64,000 nucleotides of DNA from Bacillus smithii (GTDB lineage Bacteria; Bacillota; Bacilli; Bacillales; DSM-4216): contig NZ_CP012024.1 in the NCBI RefSeq assembly GCF_001050115.1, positions 3,122,001 to 3,186,000 on the forward strand, given 5' to 3'. Positions within the stretch are counted from its first letter, which is position 1, and each line of letters begins with the position of its first letter. This document shows, one piece after another, positions 34,685 through 43,266 of this stretch. The position numbers and the translations under genes were made by a program. The notes beneath the pieces were generated by a model. That model did no database searches. It saw nothing but the letters and a program-made list of their open reading frames with translations, and was not told the origin of the DNA.

Positions 34685-37560
34685 TTAGTCAACGATTGTT
34701 ACTTTAAATGCTACAGGGGCTGGCAAGATATCATTTACAGCTTGAGTATCTACATCAGAAACAACAACTGTAAACGAACCAGTAGTCTTACCAGATGCCA
34801 ATGAAACAGTAGTATCTAACCCACTACCGTTAATGTCTACATCAGAATCATTAGTAATAGTAAAATTAATGTCATTTATTGAATCTGAATTAGACAATTT
34901 ACCTTGAGTAGTTGTATCCCAATCTATTACTTTAGAAGATTGGTCTAGTACAGATAATTTTGGTGCTATAGTATATTTACCTGTAGTAGCATCATAGTGT
35001 CCATAGAACAAATCTTTAAGAATTAATGGTGAATCGGACTTGCCATCGATTTTATCATTGTCAATTATAACATTCACTGTATCGATAGCGGCTTTTGTTG
35101 CTACAGGATCGGTATTTTGATAAGAAATAGTTTTTGTACCAATCTTAGTATTATTAACTTTCACATCAACATTTAAAGTACCAGAACCAGCAAATTTTTT
35201 ATATGCATCTTCGTCTGTAACAGTTACCGTTTGATCAACTACGCCAATGTATTTTGAAACTTCAGGTTTCTTGTCGTATCCTTGAATTTCAAGGGTAACA
35301 TTATTTGCTGGTTTGATTTTATTGCCTTGTGCATCTACTTCGTATACAGAGAAGTGTACTGTATTGTCATTTTTTTCAGGAGGATTGTCTTTGTCTAAGT
35401 CAATGGCATTACTATCTGTTTCAATGACATAACCAGCAAAGGCACCAGCATCTTTTCCAGTTACAGTAAAGGTTTTTGTGAAGACAACGTTACCTTTAGT
35501 GTCTTTAAACTCAACTGTAACTGTAGCAGTTCCTTTTCCTGCTTTAGTTACTGTTACCGGAATAGTGGAAGATGGTGAGTCGGAAGATGGTGAGTCACCA
35601 ACAGCACCTACTGCAACCGTTGCAACGTTTGTATTGCTAGATTTTGCAGTTAAAGTTCCAACAGTAGTATCTCCAACTTTAACATTTCCATCGCTATCTA
35701 CTGTTGCATTAAAATCTTTTCCATACTGATCAGCTAGTTTGACATTAACTGTATCTTGAGCTGAGTTATTATCCGCTGTATTGAAGTAAACATTTGATTT
35801 ATCTAAAGTTGCATTGGCAATTTTAGAGTCTGCATTAACGGTGAAACTTACCGTAGTAACGAAATCACCGATTGTTAACTTAACTTGAGCAGTTCCAGTA
35901 GAATAAGCATGAACTACTAACTCGTCACCCTCTTTAGAGACAGTAGCCACTGCCGGAGTTAAGTTTTCAATTTTTGTTACATCTTTTGCAGATAATACTT
36001 GCTCAGTACCATTATTGTTTACAAGCAGCTTCAAGTTTGGAGTATCAGATTTTTTCATTTCAGTAGTTAATTTTCCGTCTTTTACCGCTTTTTTATAAGC
36101 AGTTACTGTATCCACATCATCGCTAGGTTGAACTAATCCAAAACCAACAAGAGATGATACAGCAGATGGAGCCAATGTAACTTTAATTGCGTCGCTTTCT
36201 TTAACTACTTGATCACCAGATTTAACTTTGACTTGTACATAAGCAGTTTCATTTGAAGTAACAGGAGAAACTTTTCCTTCCTTATCAGCAATATTTTGAG
36301 AAGTAGAAGAAATTTCCACAGTATATTTATCAGTTACATCAACACCGTTGGCATTGGTTACTTTTACAAAGTCAGCGATTTTATCGCCACCAACAAATTT
36401 AGTCTTTGTCAATTGAATGTTGCTAACTTCTCCGACTTCATAAGTGAATTCTGCTGATGAATCTTCTTTTAATTCAGCACCAGAAACGGATTTTACGCCA
36501 TTAGCTGTTACTTTATAAGTAGTTTTATCATCTAAGGATTGGTTAAATGTTAATGTAACTTCCTTTTTATTATTTTCATTAACTTCTGCTTTTACAACTG
36601 CTAACCCGTTATCTACAGTGAAGTTAGTAGCATCAGCTTGTCCAACTTCATTAGAGAAAGTAACAACAGCTTGTGTAGAGTTAATAGCTTTTACACTTAC
36701 AACCTTAGGAGCTGCTGCTTTTACAACCACATTAACAGAAGCTTTCAGATCAGTACCGTCAACTGTACCTTCAACTTTGTAAGTACCTGGTTTAGAAGTA
36801 TCCAGTTTAGAAGTATCCCATTTTACAGATGCTTCTTTTTCGGATTTATCAGTGTAAACAACGGTTACTTTTTCTGGAAGTTTAACATCTTCTAATTTTG
36901 TTCCTTCGTCTACTGTGATGTCGTCAATAGCTTTGATGCTATCAACTTTTTTATAGTTCATTGCTTTATAAAGCAATTTTGCGAAGTCACCACGAGTGAT
37001 CTTTTGAGTTGTTCCGTATGTAGTATCGGAAGTACCACCAGTGATTCCAGCACCGTAAAGAGCTTCAATGTAAGGTTTGAAGTCAGCTGTTAAATCTTTG
37101 AAAGGTGTTTCTTTCGCTTCATCTTTCAAAGTAGGATAAGCGTTAACTAAGATTTTTGCCATTTGACCGCGTGTAAGTGGAGAATTCGGATCGAATTTAT
37201 CTTTAGAAACCCCACTGATGATTCCTTTAGCCACAAGTGCGTTTACAGCACCTTTAATCTTGCTGTTCACATCTTTGAACCGGCATCGGGAGCATTTTTC
37301 GTGTCAAGCTCTAACGCTTTAGCGATGATAACAGCTGCATCGCCGCGTTTTAAAGGTTTGTACGTACCGAATTCAGTTTTGCTGACTCCCTTGACGATGT
37401 TTTTGCTATACAACGCACCTACTGCTTCTGCATAGTTTTTGTTTACATCGCCAAACGGCAGATTTTCAGCAGCAAATGCCGGCGTTACAGCCGTTGCTAC
37501 CAATGTTGCTGTTGCAGCCGTAGCCACAAATTTGCGATAAGACTTTGGTTGGTAAGCCAT
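34685..37560 (-). pseudogene. SbsB-like S-layer protein with three SLH domains, one-base frameshift
   Basis: The N-terminus MAYQPKSYRKFVATAATAT is close to the S-layer protein SbsB of Geobacillus stearothermophilus. A signal peptide (to TPAFA) precedes SLH1. The frame then ends at DAGSKM. Reading on after inserting one base at about 37279 gives DAGFKDVNSKIKGAVNAL, the expected SLH2, continuing through SLH3 (FAKLLYKAMNYKK) into Ig-like (SVKWDTSKLDTSKPGTYKV) and many beta-rich modules, up to the stop at 34685. The repaired protein would be 958 residues, similar to SbsB (920). SLH domains bind pyruvylated wall polymer made with CsaB, whose gene lies divergent at 38249. The frameshift would abolish the S-layer unless it is a sequencing error. 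Confidence 0.9.
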
Positions 37561-37712
37561 TCACTATTTCCTCCCCGTTTTGTAATAGTACATATGAAAA
37601 CGACTGAAAAAAACACAATCGTTTTTACCAAATCCATCTAAACCTTCCATAAGCCAATTGTTCCATAAAAATGAACAATATGGGCAAATTGGCAGATTTA
37701 AACTCTTCTTTT

Positions 37713-37740
37713 ATTCTATCAAACCAAGTCTTTTTTTCAA
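37713..37740 (-). promoter_or_regulatory. S-layer gene promoter
   Basis: On the minus strand TTGAAA (37740-37735), a 16-bp spacer and TAGAAT (37718-37713) form a good SigA promoter about 150 bp before the ATG. The leader holds an ATTGTTC/GAACAAT stem-loop (about 37658-37680) and a strong GGGGAGGAAATAG site, as expected for a long-lived, highly translated mRNA. Confidence 0.65.
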
Positions 37741-38248
37741 GTGTTTTTTATGAACTCGATGATTTTTTTGTGATTTTTTACTTATTTGTAAATAGTTCTT
37801 AATATCACTCTTAAACACTATCGTATAGACTATTGGATAGATAGAATTGTCATGTCATTACTAAATTATAGTCTTTTTTGGTTGAAAAAGAAAGTTTTTT
37901 TGGTTAATTATGTCACCCGAGGAGATGTATAGCACTATTGGTGTGTTCCCTTACTAAGTATTCTTTATAAACGAACCAATCTCTCTATCTATCTCACTCC
38001 CTCATTTTCGTTCCATTTTATACTAGTCCTTATGTATCCATTGAATGTGTTTATGGCAAATGATACAATGAAGGGCAGTGTGGGAAGGGTGGAGAAGGCG
38101 GTTTTTCGTCATTCTCTCTTTTATTTTTTTCTACTTATTCCTCTTTACAGATGATGAATAATAGACAGGACATCTCATTCTCCACAACAAAAAAGGTTCG
38201 AGAAAATCAAGCCTTGCATGAAGGAGGAAATGAGAAGGAGGAAACCAA
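37741..38248. other. Divergent spacer between S-layer and csaB genes
   Basis: AT-rich, with no gene. It carries further upstream sequence of the S-layer promoter and the csaB promoter, not resolved. GAAGGAGG at about 38234 is the csaB RBS. Confidence 0.5.
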
Positions 38249-39358
38249 TTGAAAGTAGTTATTTCCGGCTTTTACGGCCTTGGCAATACCGGGGACGAAG
38301 CGATATTGGAAGCGATTCTCGATAACTTGCGCAACGAGATTGACGAGGTGGATATCACCGTTTTTTCCTTTTCCCCGGAGAAAACGGCAAAACGCCACAA
38401 TGTCCGGTCCGTGTACCGCGGGTGGCGCCGTGAAAATAAACAAAAAGTACAAGCTTTAAAGAAGGCGGATTTATTGATTTCCGGAGGCGGCGGTCTCCTT
38501 CAGGACACGTATCCGACGAAATTTTTGTTCGGACCGCTTCCTTATTATTTATTGATCGTGTTTTTAGCCAAGTTGTGCGGAGCAAAAGTCATGTTTTTCT
38601 CCCAGGGCATTGGTCCCGTCAATACGACATGGGGAAAAATTCTCATGAAAGTCTTTGCCAATATGGCCGATTTCATCACAGTAAGAGATCCATTTTCAAA
38701 GGAGCTTCTCCACAAACTCGGTGTTAATAGGCCGGAATCAGTGGTAACGGCAGATATCGTCTTTGCCTTTCACCAAAAGGAGGACAGCGCCTGTTTGGAC
38801 AGCTTGCCGTTAAAAGGCGGGGAGCGATTGGTCGCGGTCAGTGTCCGCCCTTGGTTCGGAGATACGTCTTATTACGGGCATATCGCCCAAGCGCTGGATA
38901 GCCTGATCGAATCCGAAGGCGTCACTCCTGTCTTCGTCCCGATGGAAGGGCATTATGATGTCCGAGCCTCTGAAAAAGTCCGGCAGCAGATGAAACATCG
39001 TGATCAAAGCCTTCTGCTTGGACCCGACTTTACCCCTAATCAGTATTTGAATTTTATCTCAGCTTGCGAAATGACGATCGGACTGCGTCTGCATTGCTTG
39101 ATTTTTTCCTGTTTGGCAGGTGTTCCCCATATCGGGATCAGCTATGACAAAAAGGTCGAAAGTTTACTGAAGCGTTCCGGGATGTGGGACTATTCCTTCA
39201 CACTTGAAAACTTGGATCCGGAAAAACTGGCGGATAATGCCCGGGAAGTATTGCAACGCCAGGAAGAACTGAAAGAGATGATCCGTGAGAATGCCGCAGA
39301 AATGCGCAGCGAAGCGATGAAAAATATCGATTTGCTGAAGGAACGTTTTGGCCAGTAG
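38249..39358 (+). CDS. csaB: Polysaccharide pyruvyl transferase CsaB
   Basis: A 369-residue member of the PS_pyruv_trans family. CsaB adds ketal-pyruvate to the secondary cell-wall polymer, creating the ligand of SLH domains. Seen: MKVVISGFYGLGNTGDEAIL at the N-terminus (first residue from a TTG codon), SQGIGPVNTTWGK, TVRDPFSKELL and the C-terminal GLRLHCLIFSCLAGVPHIGI motif shared by the family. TTG at 38249 is accepted as the start because GAAGGAGG lies eight bases upstream and the N-terminal motif begins there. It is followed 195 bp later by a MurJ-like flippase gene and surrounded by SLH-protein genes, which makes CsaB identity very likely. Confidence 0.95.
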   Translation: MKVVISGFYGLGNTGDEAILEAILDNLRNEIDEVDITVFSFSPEKTAKRHNVRSVYRGWRRENKQKVQALKKADLLISGGGGLLQDTYPTKFLFGPLPYYLLIVFLAKLCGAKVMFFSQGIGPVNTTWGKILMKVFANMADFITVRDPFSKELLHKLGVNRPESVVTADIVFAFHQKEDSACLDSLPLKGGERLVAVSVRPWFGDTSYYGHIAQALDSLIESEGVTPVFVPMEGHYDVRASEKVRQQMKHRDQSLLLGPDFTPNQYLNFISACEMTIGLRLHCLIFSCLAGVPHIGISYDKKVESLLKRSGMWDYSFTLENLDPEKLADNAREVLQRQEELKEMIRENAAEMRSEAMKNIDLLKERFGQ

Positions 39359-39498
39359 CAGTCTCTTTTTCAAGACCGTATCGGACAGAAAAAAGTCCTG
39401 CGGGATCACCGTCCCTGATGTCCGGTTGGTCCAACAAGCGATCATTGTGGATGAGAAAAATCGCCACTGACTGAAGTTTTAGTTTACCAGTCCACTCC

Positions 39499-39532
39499 GA
39501 AACGTGCAGATGCAAGCTCTTCTGCACGTTTC
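39499..39532 (+). promoter_or_regulatory. Stem-loop immediately upstream of second flippase gene
   Basis: GAAACGTGCAGA (39499-39510) and TCTGCACGTTTC (39521-39532) form a perfect 12-bp stem, only 8 bp before the AAGAGGTG ribosome-binding site. There is no T tract. It is comparable in position, not in sequence, to the hairpin at 3621-3666. Confidence 0.65.
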
Positions 39533-39553
39533 CTTACTTAAGAGGTGTCATTC

Positions 39554-41068
39554 ATGTCATTGAAAAAAACAGCCATTTGGCTGACGATCTTGGCTGTGGT
39601 GGTGAAGCTGTCCGGTTTTGTCCGGGAGAGCATCATCGCCCACCAGTTTGGGGTCAGCCAATATACAGACGGGTATTTGCTTGCGTTTTCGTTTATTACG
39701 TTGGCGCTCGCCATGATTTCGGGCGGATTCAATAATGTGTTCCTTCCTATGTACGTCCAGCAGCTGAAAGAACAGCCAAAGCAGGCGGAACGAAACGCGA
39801 ACGGAGTGATGAACTGGACGGTGCTCATTTTCCTTGTGGTCACCGTGACCGGCTATTTCTTCGTTCCCGACTTTGTCCCTTGGATTTACGGGGACATGAA
39901 GCCGCAAACGAAGGAAACGGCGATTGCCGTTACCCAATTTTTCTTCCTGTTTATGAGCTTTATTGCGCTGAGCGGAATATTGGATTCCTATTTGCAGGGC
40001 CGAAGGGTGTTCGTTCCGTCACAAATCGCCAAACTGCTGCAAACGATCATGGGCGTCGCCTTTGCCTTTTTGTTTTCAGAAAAATGGGGAATTAACAGTC
40101 TTGCCTACGGGTTTATTTTCGGAACCATTTTAGGAACGATTCTTCAGCTGGCCTATTTGTTCCGGACAGGGTACCGCTGGAGTCCGGTTTGGAAAGTCGA
40201 ACGCGAATTTCGCAAGACTTTTCTTGTGTTGCTCGTCCCCTCTTTATTGAACTCGGTTGTGGGGCAAATTAACGTGTTCGTCAATAAGGCGTTTGCGTCT
40301 GACATTAAGGGAGCCGTCACCTATTTAAACGACGCTTCGCTCATTACCTCCATCCCCCAAACCGTCTATGCGACATCGATTGCGGTGATTATTTTTACGC
40401 TGTTATCTGAACAGCTGGATAATCAAAAAAAATTCCAAGACACGTTTTTCTTAGGAATGCAGCTGTCGCTTTTAACTTTAATGCCCATCACTGCATGGCT
40501 GATCGTGGCAGGACGGGAAACGATTGCGTTTATTTTTGAACGCGGCAAATTTACGGCCGCGGACACGTATCAAACCTATCTGGCGCTCGTGTACTATTTG
40601 CCAACCATCGTGACGCAAGGTCTGCAATATATTGTATCGAAGTCAATGTACGCTCGGGGAAAAACTGCGATCGTATTCCGAATCAGCGTGACGACTATCG
40701 CATTAAATGCGATTTTAAACTGGCTGTTTATCAAGCCATTCGGCTATCCGGGCTTAGCATTGACCAATTCGATTGTGTCCGTTTATTACTTGGTTGCTAC
40801 CGCCGCTTTCATGTACAAAGATTTTGAACCCGGCGAAAAGCGGAGGCTCTTTGTCCTGTTCGGAAAAGTATTGCTGCCAACAGTCGTCATGATCGTGCCG
40901 CTGTACTTGTTCAAGCTCTATGTACCGATCGATCATCTCTACTCGCTTTGGCAGCTGGCCATCCTTGGCATACTTGGAGCCGTTCTTTACATAGTCGGGC
41001 TGTATGTATTCTACCGAGAAGGCTATCACCAGCTCGTGGGCATCGTGAAAAGAAAAATGCGGTCGTAG
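39554..41068 (+). CDS. MurJ/MviN-family lipid flippase, copy 2
   Basis: This 504-residue polytopic protein begins MSLKKTAIWLTILAVVVKLS and aligns with the gene at 3695 over its whole length (shared stretches include NGVMN, FFVPD, FFLFMSF/L and VTQG.QYIVSK.MYA). MurJ-type proteins flip undecaprenyl-linked precursors. The ATG at 39554 is favoured over the GTG at 39545 by RBS position (AAGAGGTG) and the paralogue. Following csaB, it probably serves secondary wall polymer export. Two closely related copies in one 40-kb region suggest a duplication with possible substrate divergence. Confidence 0.9.
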   Translation: MSLKKTAIWLTILAVVVKLSGFVRESIIAHQFGVSQYTDGYLLAFSFITLALAMISGGFNNVFLPMYVQQLKEQPKQAERNANGVMNWTVLIFLVVTVTGYFFVPDFVPWIYGDMKPQTKETAIAVTQFFFLFMSFIALSGILDSYLQGRRVFVPSQIAKLLQTIMGVAFAFLFSEKWGINSLAYGFIFGTILGTILQLAYLFRTGYRWSPVWKVEREFRKTFLVLLVPSLLNSVVGQINVFVNKAFASDIKGAVTYLNDASLITSIPQTVYATSIAVIIFTLLSEQLDNQKKFQDTFFLGMQLSLLTLMPITAWLIVAGRETIAFIFERGKFTAADTYQTYLALVYYLPTIVTQGLQYIVSKSMYARGKTAIVFRISVTTIALNAILNWLFIKPFGYPGLALTNSIVSVYYLVATAAFMYKDFEPGEKRRLFVLFGKVLLPTVVMIVPLYLFKLYVPIDHLYSLWQLAILGILGAVLYIVGLYVFYREGYHQLVGIVKRKMRS

Positions 41069-41123
41069 TTGGCGAAAATCAGCATCGAACTGTTTGTTTA
41101 GTAGAACTTCCGCCCTAAGAAAG

Positions 41124-41164
41124 AAGGCTGTCCCCATCCGTTCATCGGCTTTGAGGACAGCCTT
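41124..41164 (+). terminator. Terminator of csaB-flippase operon
   Basis: AAGGCTGTCC (41124-41133) and GGACAGCCTT (41155-41164), followed by TTTC. Confidence 0.85.
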
Positions 41165-41406
41165 TTTCTGCTTTTATAGATTCTATTCTTCAGCACCATA
41201 GCTTTCGATCATATTGGCGATATGAGTATAAGCGCCGCCGGCCGCTACAGCAGCCGCAACAAGGATGGCTTCGGAAAGCTGTTCTTTCGTTGCGCCTGCT
41301 TTTTCAGCATTTTTGGAATGCACATCGATGCAATAAGGGCACTCCGTAATATGAGCAACCGCTACAGCAATCAATTCTTTCAATTTGGCAGACAGTTTGC
41401 CCGCTT

Positions 41407-41530
41407 GTGAACTACCCTCCACTTATCAACCTTACGGTTTGATTGAAGTGGGGGCTTCTCGGGTAATCCCGTCTAATGACAGAAAATTGACCGAGCTAAC
41501 CCTCTCGTTCCGAAAGTTATTATTCTTTAT
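41407..41530 (-). ncRNA. Putative omegaRNA at right end of tnpB element
   Basis: In studied tnpB elements the guide RNA is made from the 3' end of tnpB and the right end, with the guide drawn from the sequence just beyond the element. Here 41530-41407 contains the right-end hairpin, and the guide would be AAGCGGGCAAACTGTC from the interrupted gene. The assignment is from family knowledge and position. Confidence 0.45.
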
Positions 41531-42639
41531 GCTAATAAGCGTAATCCCTCATTTTTGATATTGATTGCTGAATTGTGATCGCGATCTAATACAAAGCCGC
41601 AAGAACATTTATATACACGTTCAGATAATGGCATTTCTTTTTCCTTGCCGCAACATGAACACTTCTTAGTGGAGGGAAACCACTTATCAATTTTCACAAG
41701 TTGTTTCCCCTGTTCTTTTAGCTTATACGCTAAGAAAGTAGTGAACATCCCCCAGCCGTTATCATGAACGCTTTTTCCAAAGTTGAGGGCTTGAGACATG
41801 CCTTTCATGTCTAAGTCCTCAATAATCACAGCGTCATAGTTTGTTGCTAATTCTTTTGACTTATGATGAAGAAAGTTTCTGCGCTGATTCGCTGTCTTTT
41901 CATGTAGCTTAGCCACTTTCAGGTGTTGTTTTTCCCATCTTGCAGAACCTTTCTTTCTTCGAGAAAGAATTCGTTGTGCTTTTGCTAATTTATCTAAGGC
42001 TTGCCGATAGTAACGTGGGTAATTGGCTTTCTTACCCTGTTCACTCTCGACATATAGACCATCCATAGCAAAATCCAAACCAACAACTTTCTGTATTTTA
42101 ACTGGACGAATATCTTTCTCATATTCTGTCAAAATTGAAATGTAGTATTTGCCTGTCTTTGTTTTAGAAATAGTGCAAGATTTGATTTTATAATCAGCAG
42201 GTATCTCTCTATGCTGTTTCATTTTTATTGGCTTTTTGATTTTTGGCAGTTTGATATGACCATTTTCTAGCTTAATATTTCCGTTGACCATATTAGTTGT
42301 ATAGGATTGTTTTGCTTTACGATTTTTGAACTTTGGAAAATCCGCATTTCCTTCAAAGAAATTCTTATAAGCAGTCTGTAAGTTCATTTGTGCATTTGCC
42401 AAAGCTAAAGAATCCACTTCTTTTAGGAATGGAAATTCACTTTTATATTTTGCAGGGGTCGGAAACTTTTGCTTTTTAAGCAATTCTTTATCATCCTTGA
42501 ACTTTTCATACGTTTCTTTGCGTTCAGCTAACATCTTATTGTAGACAAAGCGAACACAACCAAATGTCTTAGCTAATAATGCGGATTGTTCTTTGTTTGG
42601 TAACAAACGAAACTTGAAAGCTTTGTTTTGCTTGGCCAT
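41527..42639 (-). CDS. tnpB: TnpB RNA-guided nuclease
   Basis: A 370-residue TnpB. The RuvC-like triad is intact: Asp in VVGLDFAMDG, Glu in VIIEDLDMKG and Asp in LDRDHNSAINI (near residue 354). The zinc-finger cysteines CSCCGKE and CSCG lie in between. The N-terminal domain begins KAFKFRLLPNKEQ, typical of the family. No frameshift is seen, so the nuclease is probably functional. TnpB uses the right-end RNA to cut the empty donor site and so promotes element retention. It sits in a TnpA-less element and depends on TnpA in trans to move. Confidence 0.95.
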   Translation of the reverse strand: MAKQNKAFKFRLLPNKEQSALLAKTFGCVRFVYNKMLAERKETYEKFKDDKELLKKQKFPTPAKYKSEFPFLKEVDSLALANAQMNLQTAYKNFFEGNADFPKFKNRKAKQSYTTNMVNGNIKLENGHIKLPKIKKPIKMKQHREIPADYKIKSCTISKTKTGKYYISILTEYEKDIRPVKIQKVVGLDFAMDGLYVESEQGKKANYPRYYRQALDKLAKAQRILSRRKKGSARWEKQHLKVAKLHEKTANQRRNFLHHKSKELATNYDAVIIEDLDMKGMSQALNFGKSVHDNGWGMFTTFLAYKLKEQGKQLVKIDKWFPSTKKCSCCGKEKEMPLSERVYKCSCGFVLDRDHNSAINIKNEGLRLLA

Positions 42640-42726
42640 ATCAATTCACCTCACTTTGTGCGGAAAAATTTCGTATATATTGATTATATCGTAAAAAATC
42701 CGTACAATCAATATGAGGTGATAATC

Positions 42727-42867
42727 ATGAGAGAAGAGAAAGAACGTGTAGAAATTCGTATGCCTAAGACGATATTAGAAAAATTGGAGCAATATCAAAA
42801 AGAAAATGGGATTCCAACTAGAACAGCCGCAATCTTAGAATTGTTGAGAAAGGGATTGGAAAAATAA
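42727..42867 (+). CDS. Small ribbon-helix-helix protein in tnpB element
   Basis: A 46-residue basic/acidic protein, RVEIRMPKTILEKLEQYQKE followed by TRTAAILELLRKGLE. A short beta strand and two helices give the MetJ/Arc RHH fold. GAGGTG lies just before the ATG. It is divergent from tnpB with 87 bp between the starts, so it could bind the shared promoter and control tnpB. The gene ends at the left-end hairpin and clearly travels with the element. Confidence 0.75.
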   Translation: MREEKERVEIRMPKTILEKLEQYQKENGIPTRTAAILELLRKGLEK

Positions 42868-43221
42868 CTTTGGCTAAAGCCAACCGAAATTCATCTCCCA
42901 CCTACTCATTGGTGCTATTCGCACCTTCACATTCCTAGAGGATGGGAGACTTCTTTCGGAAAGACGTTAAATTGATCAAATGCTTGCGCCTGTTCCGGCG
43001 TCCATTCATTTAATTTGGCAAGATGACGCAATGTTCCTTTTTCATAAAGCGACATCCTTAATCCCCCCTTGTTTTCCATTACTAGCCTTTATTATAGTCG
43101 ACATATTCTAAAAAGAATATGAATATGCCTGTAGATCTCATTTCTCTCCGCTACCCGAAGCGTAAATTTATTGCAGAGCCGCTGACTCCAAGCTTTCCGT
43201 CCGCACTCACTAAAAGCGCAC

Positions 43222-43254
43222 AAAAAAGCTGACCCTTCAATGTCGGGTCAGCTT
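43222..43254 (-). terminator. Terminator of SLH-glucosaminidase gene
   Basis: AAGCTGACCC pairs with GGGTCAGCTT and is followed by TTTTG on the minus strand. Confidence 0.85.
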
Positions 43255-43266
43255 CAAGATGAGGCA

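Larger units (their letters stand above)
41407..42949 (-). mobile_element. IS200/IS605-group (IS1341-type) element with tnpB only
   Basis: The boundaries are set by restoring the interrupted AhpD-like reading frame. The right end (41407-41455) holds a subterminal hairpin, CCCCCACTTCAATC with GGTTGATAAGTGGAGGG, and finishes GTAGTTCAC. The left end (42870-42949) has a CATCTCCCA/TGGGAGA-type hairpin. There are no terminal inverted repeats or target duplication, as expected for this group. It encodes TnpB and a small divergent RHH protein but no TnpA transposase. Confidence 0.88.
41183..43055 (-). pseudogene. AhpD-like carboxymuconolactone decarboxylase gene, interrupted by IS
   Basis: The 5' part (43055-42950) encodes MSLYEKGTLRHLAKLNEW and continues to VFPKE. 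The 3' part (41406-41183) encodes EAGKLSAKLKEL, then HITECPYCIDVHSKNAEKAG with the CxxC and His of the AhpD redox site. Removing the 1,543-bp element joins them into 330 bp, an uninterrupted 109-residue frame, normal for the CMD family. The protein is thus inactivated by the insertion. Its role, if intact, would be peroxide or thiol-redox defence. Confidence 0.92.

Noticed and set aside
36638-36895. Several frames of 80-100 codons on the strand opposite the S-layer gene
   Set aside because: They are shadows of a long, biased coding sequence and have no RBS.
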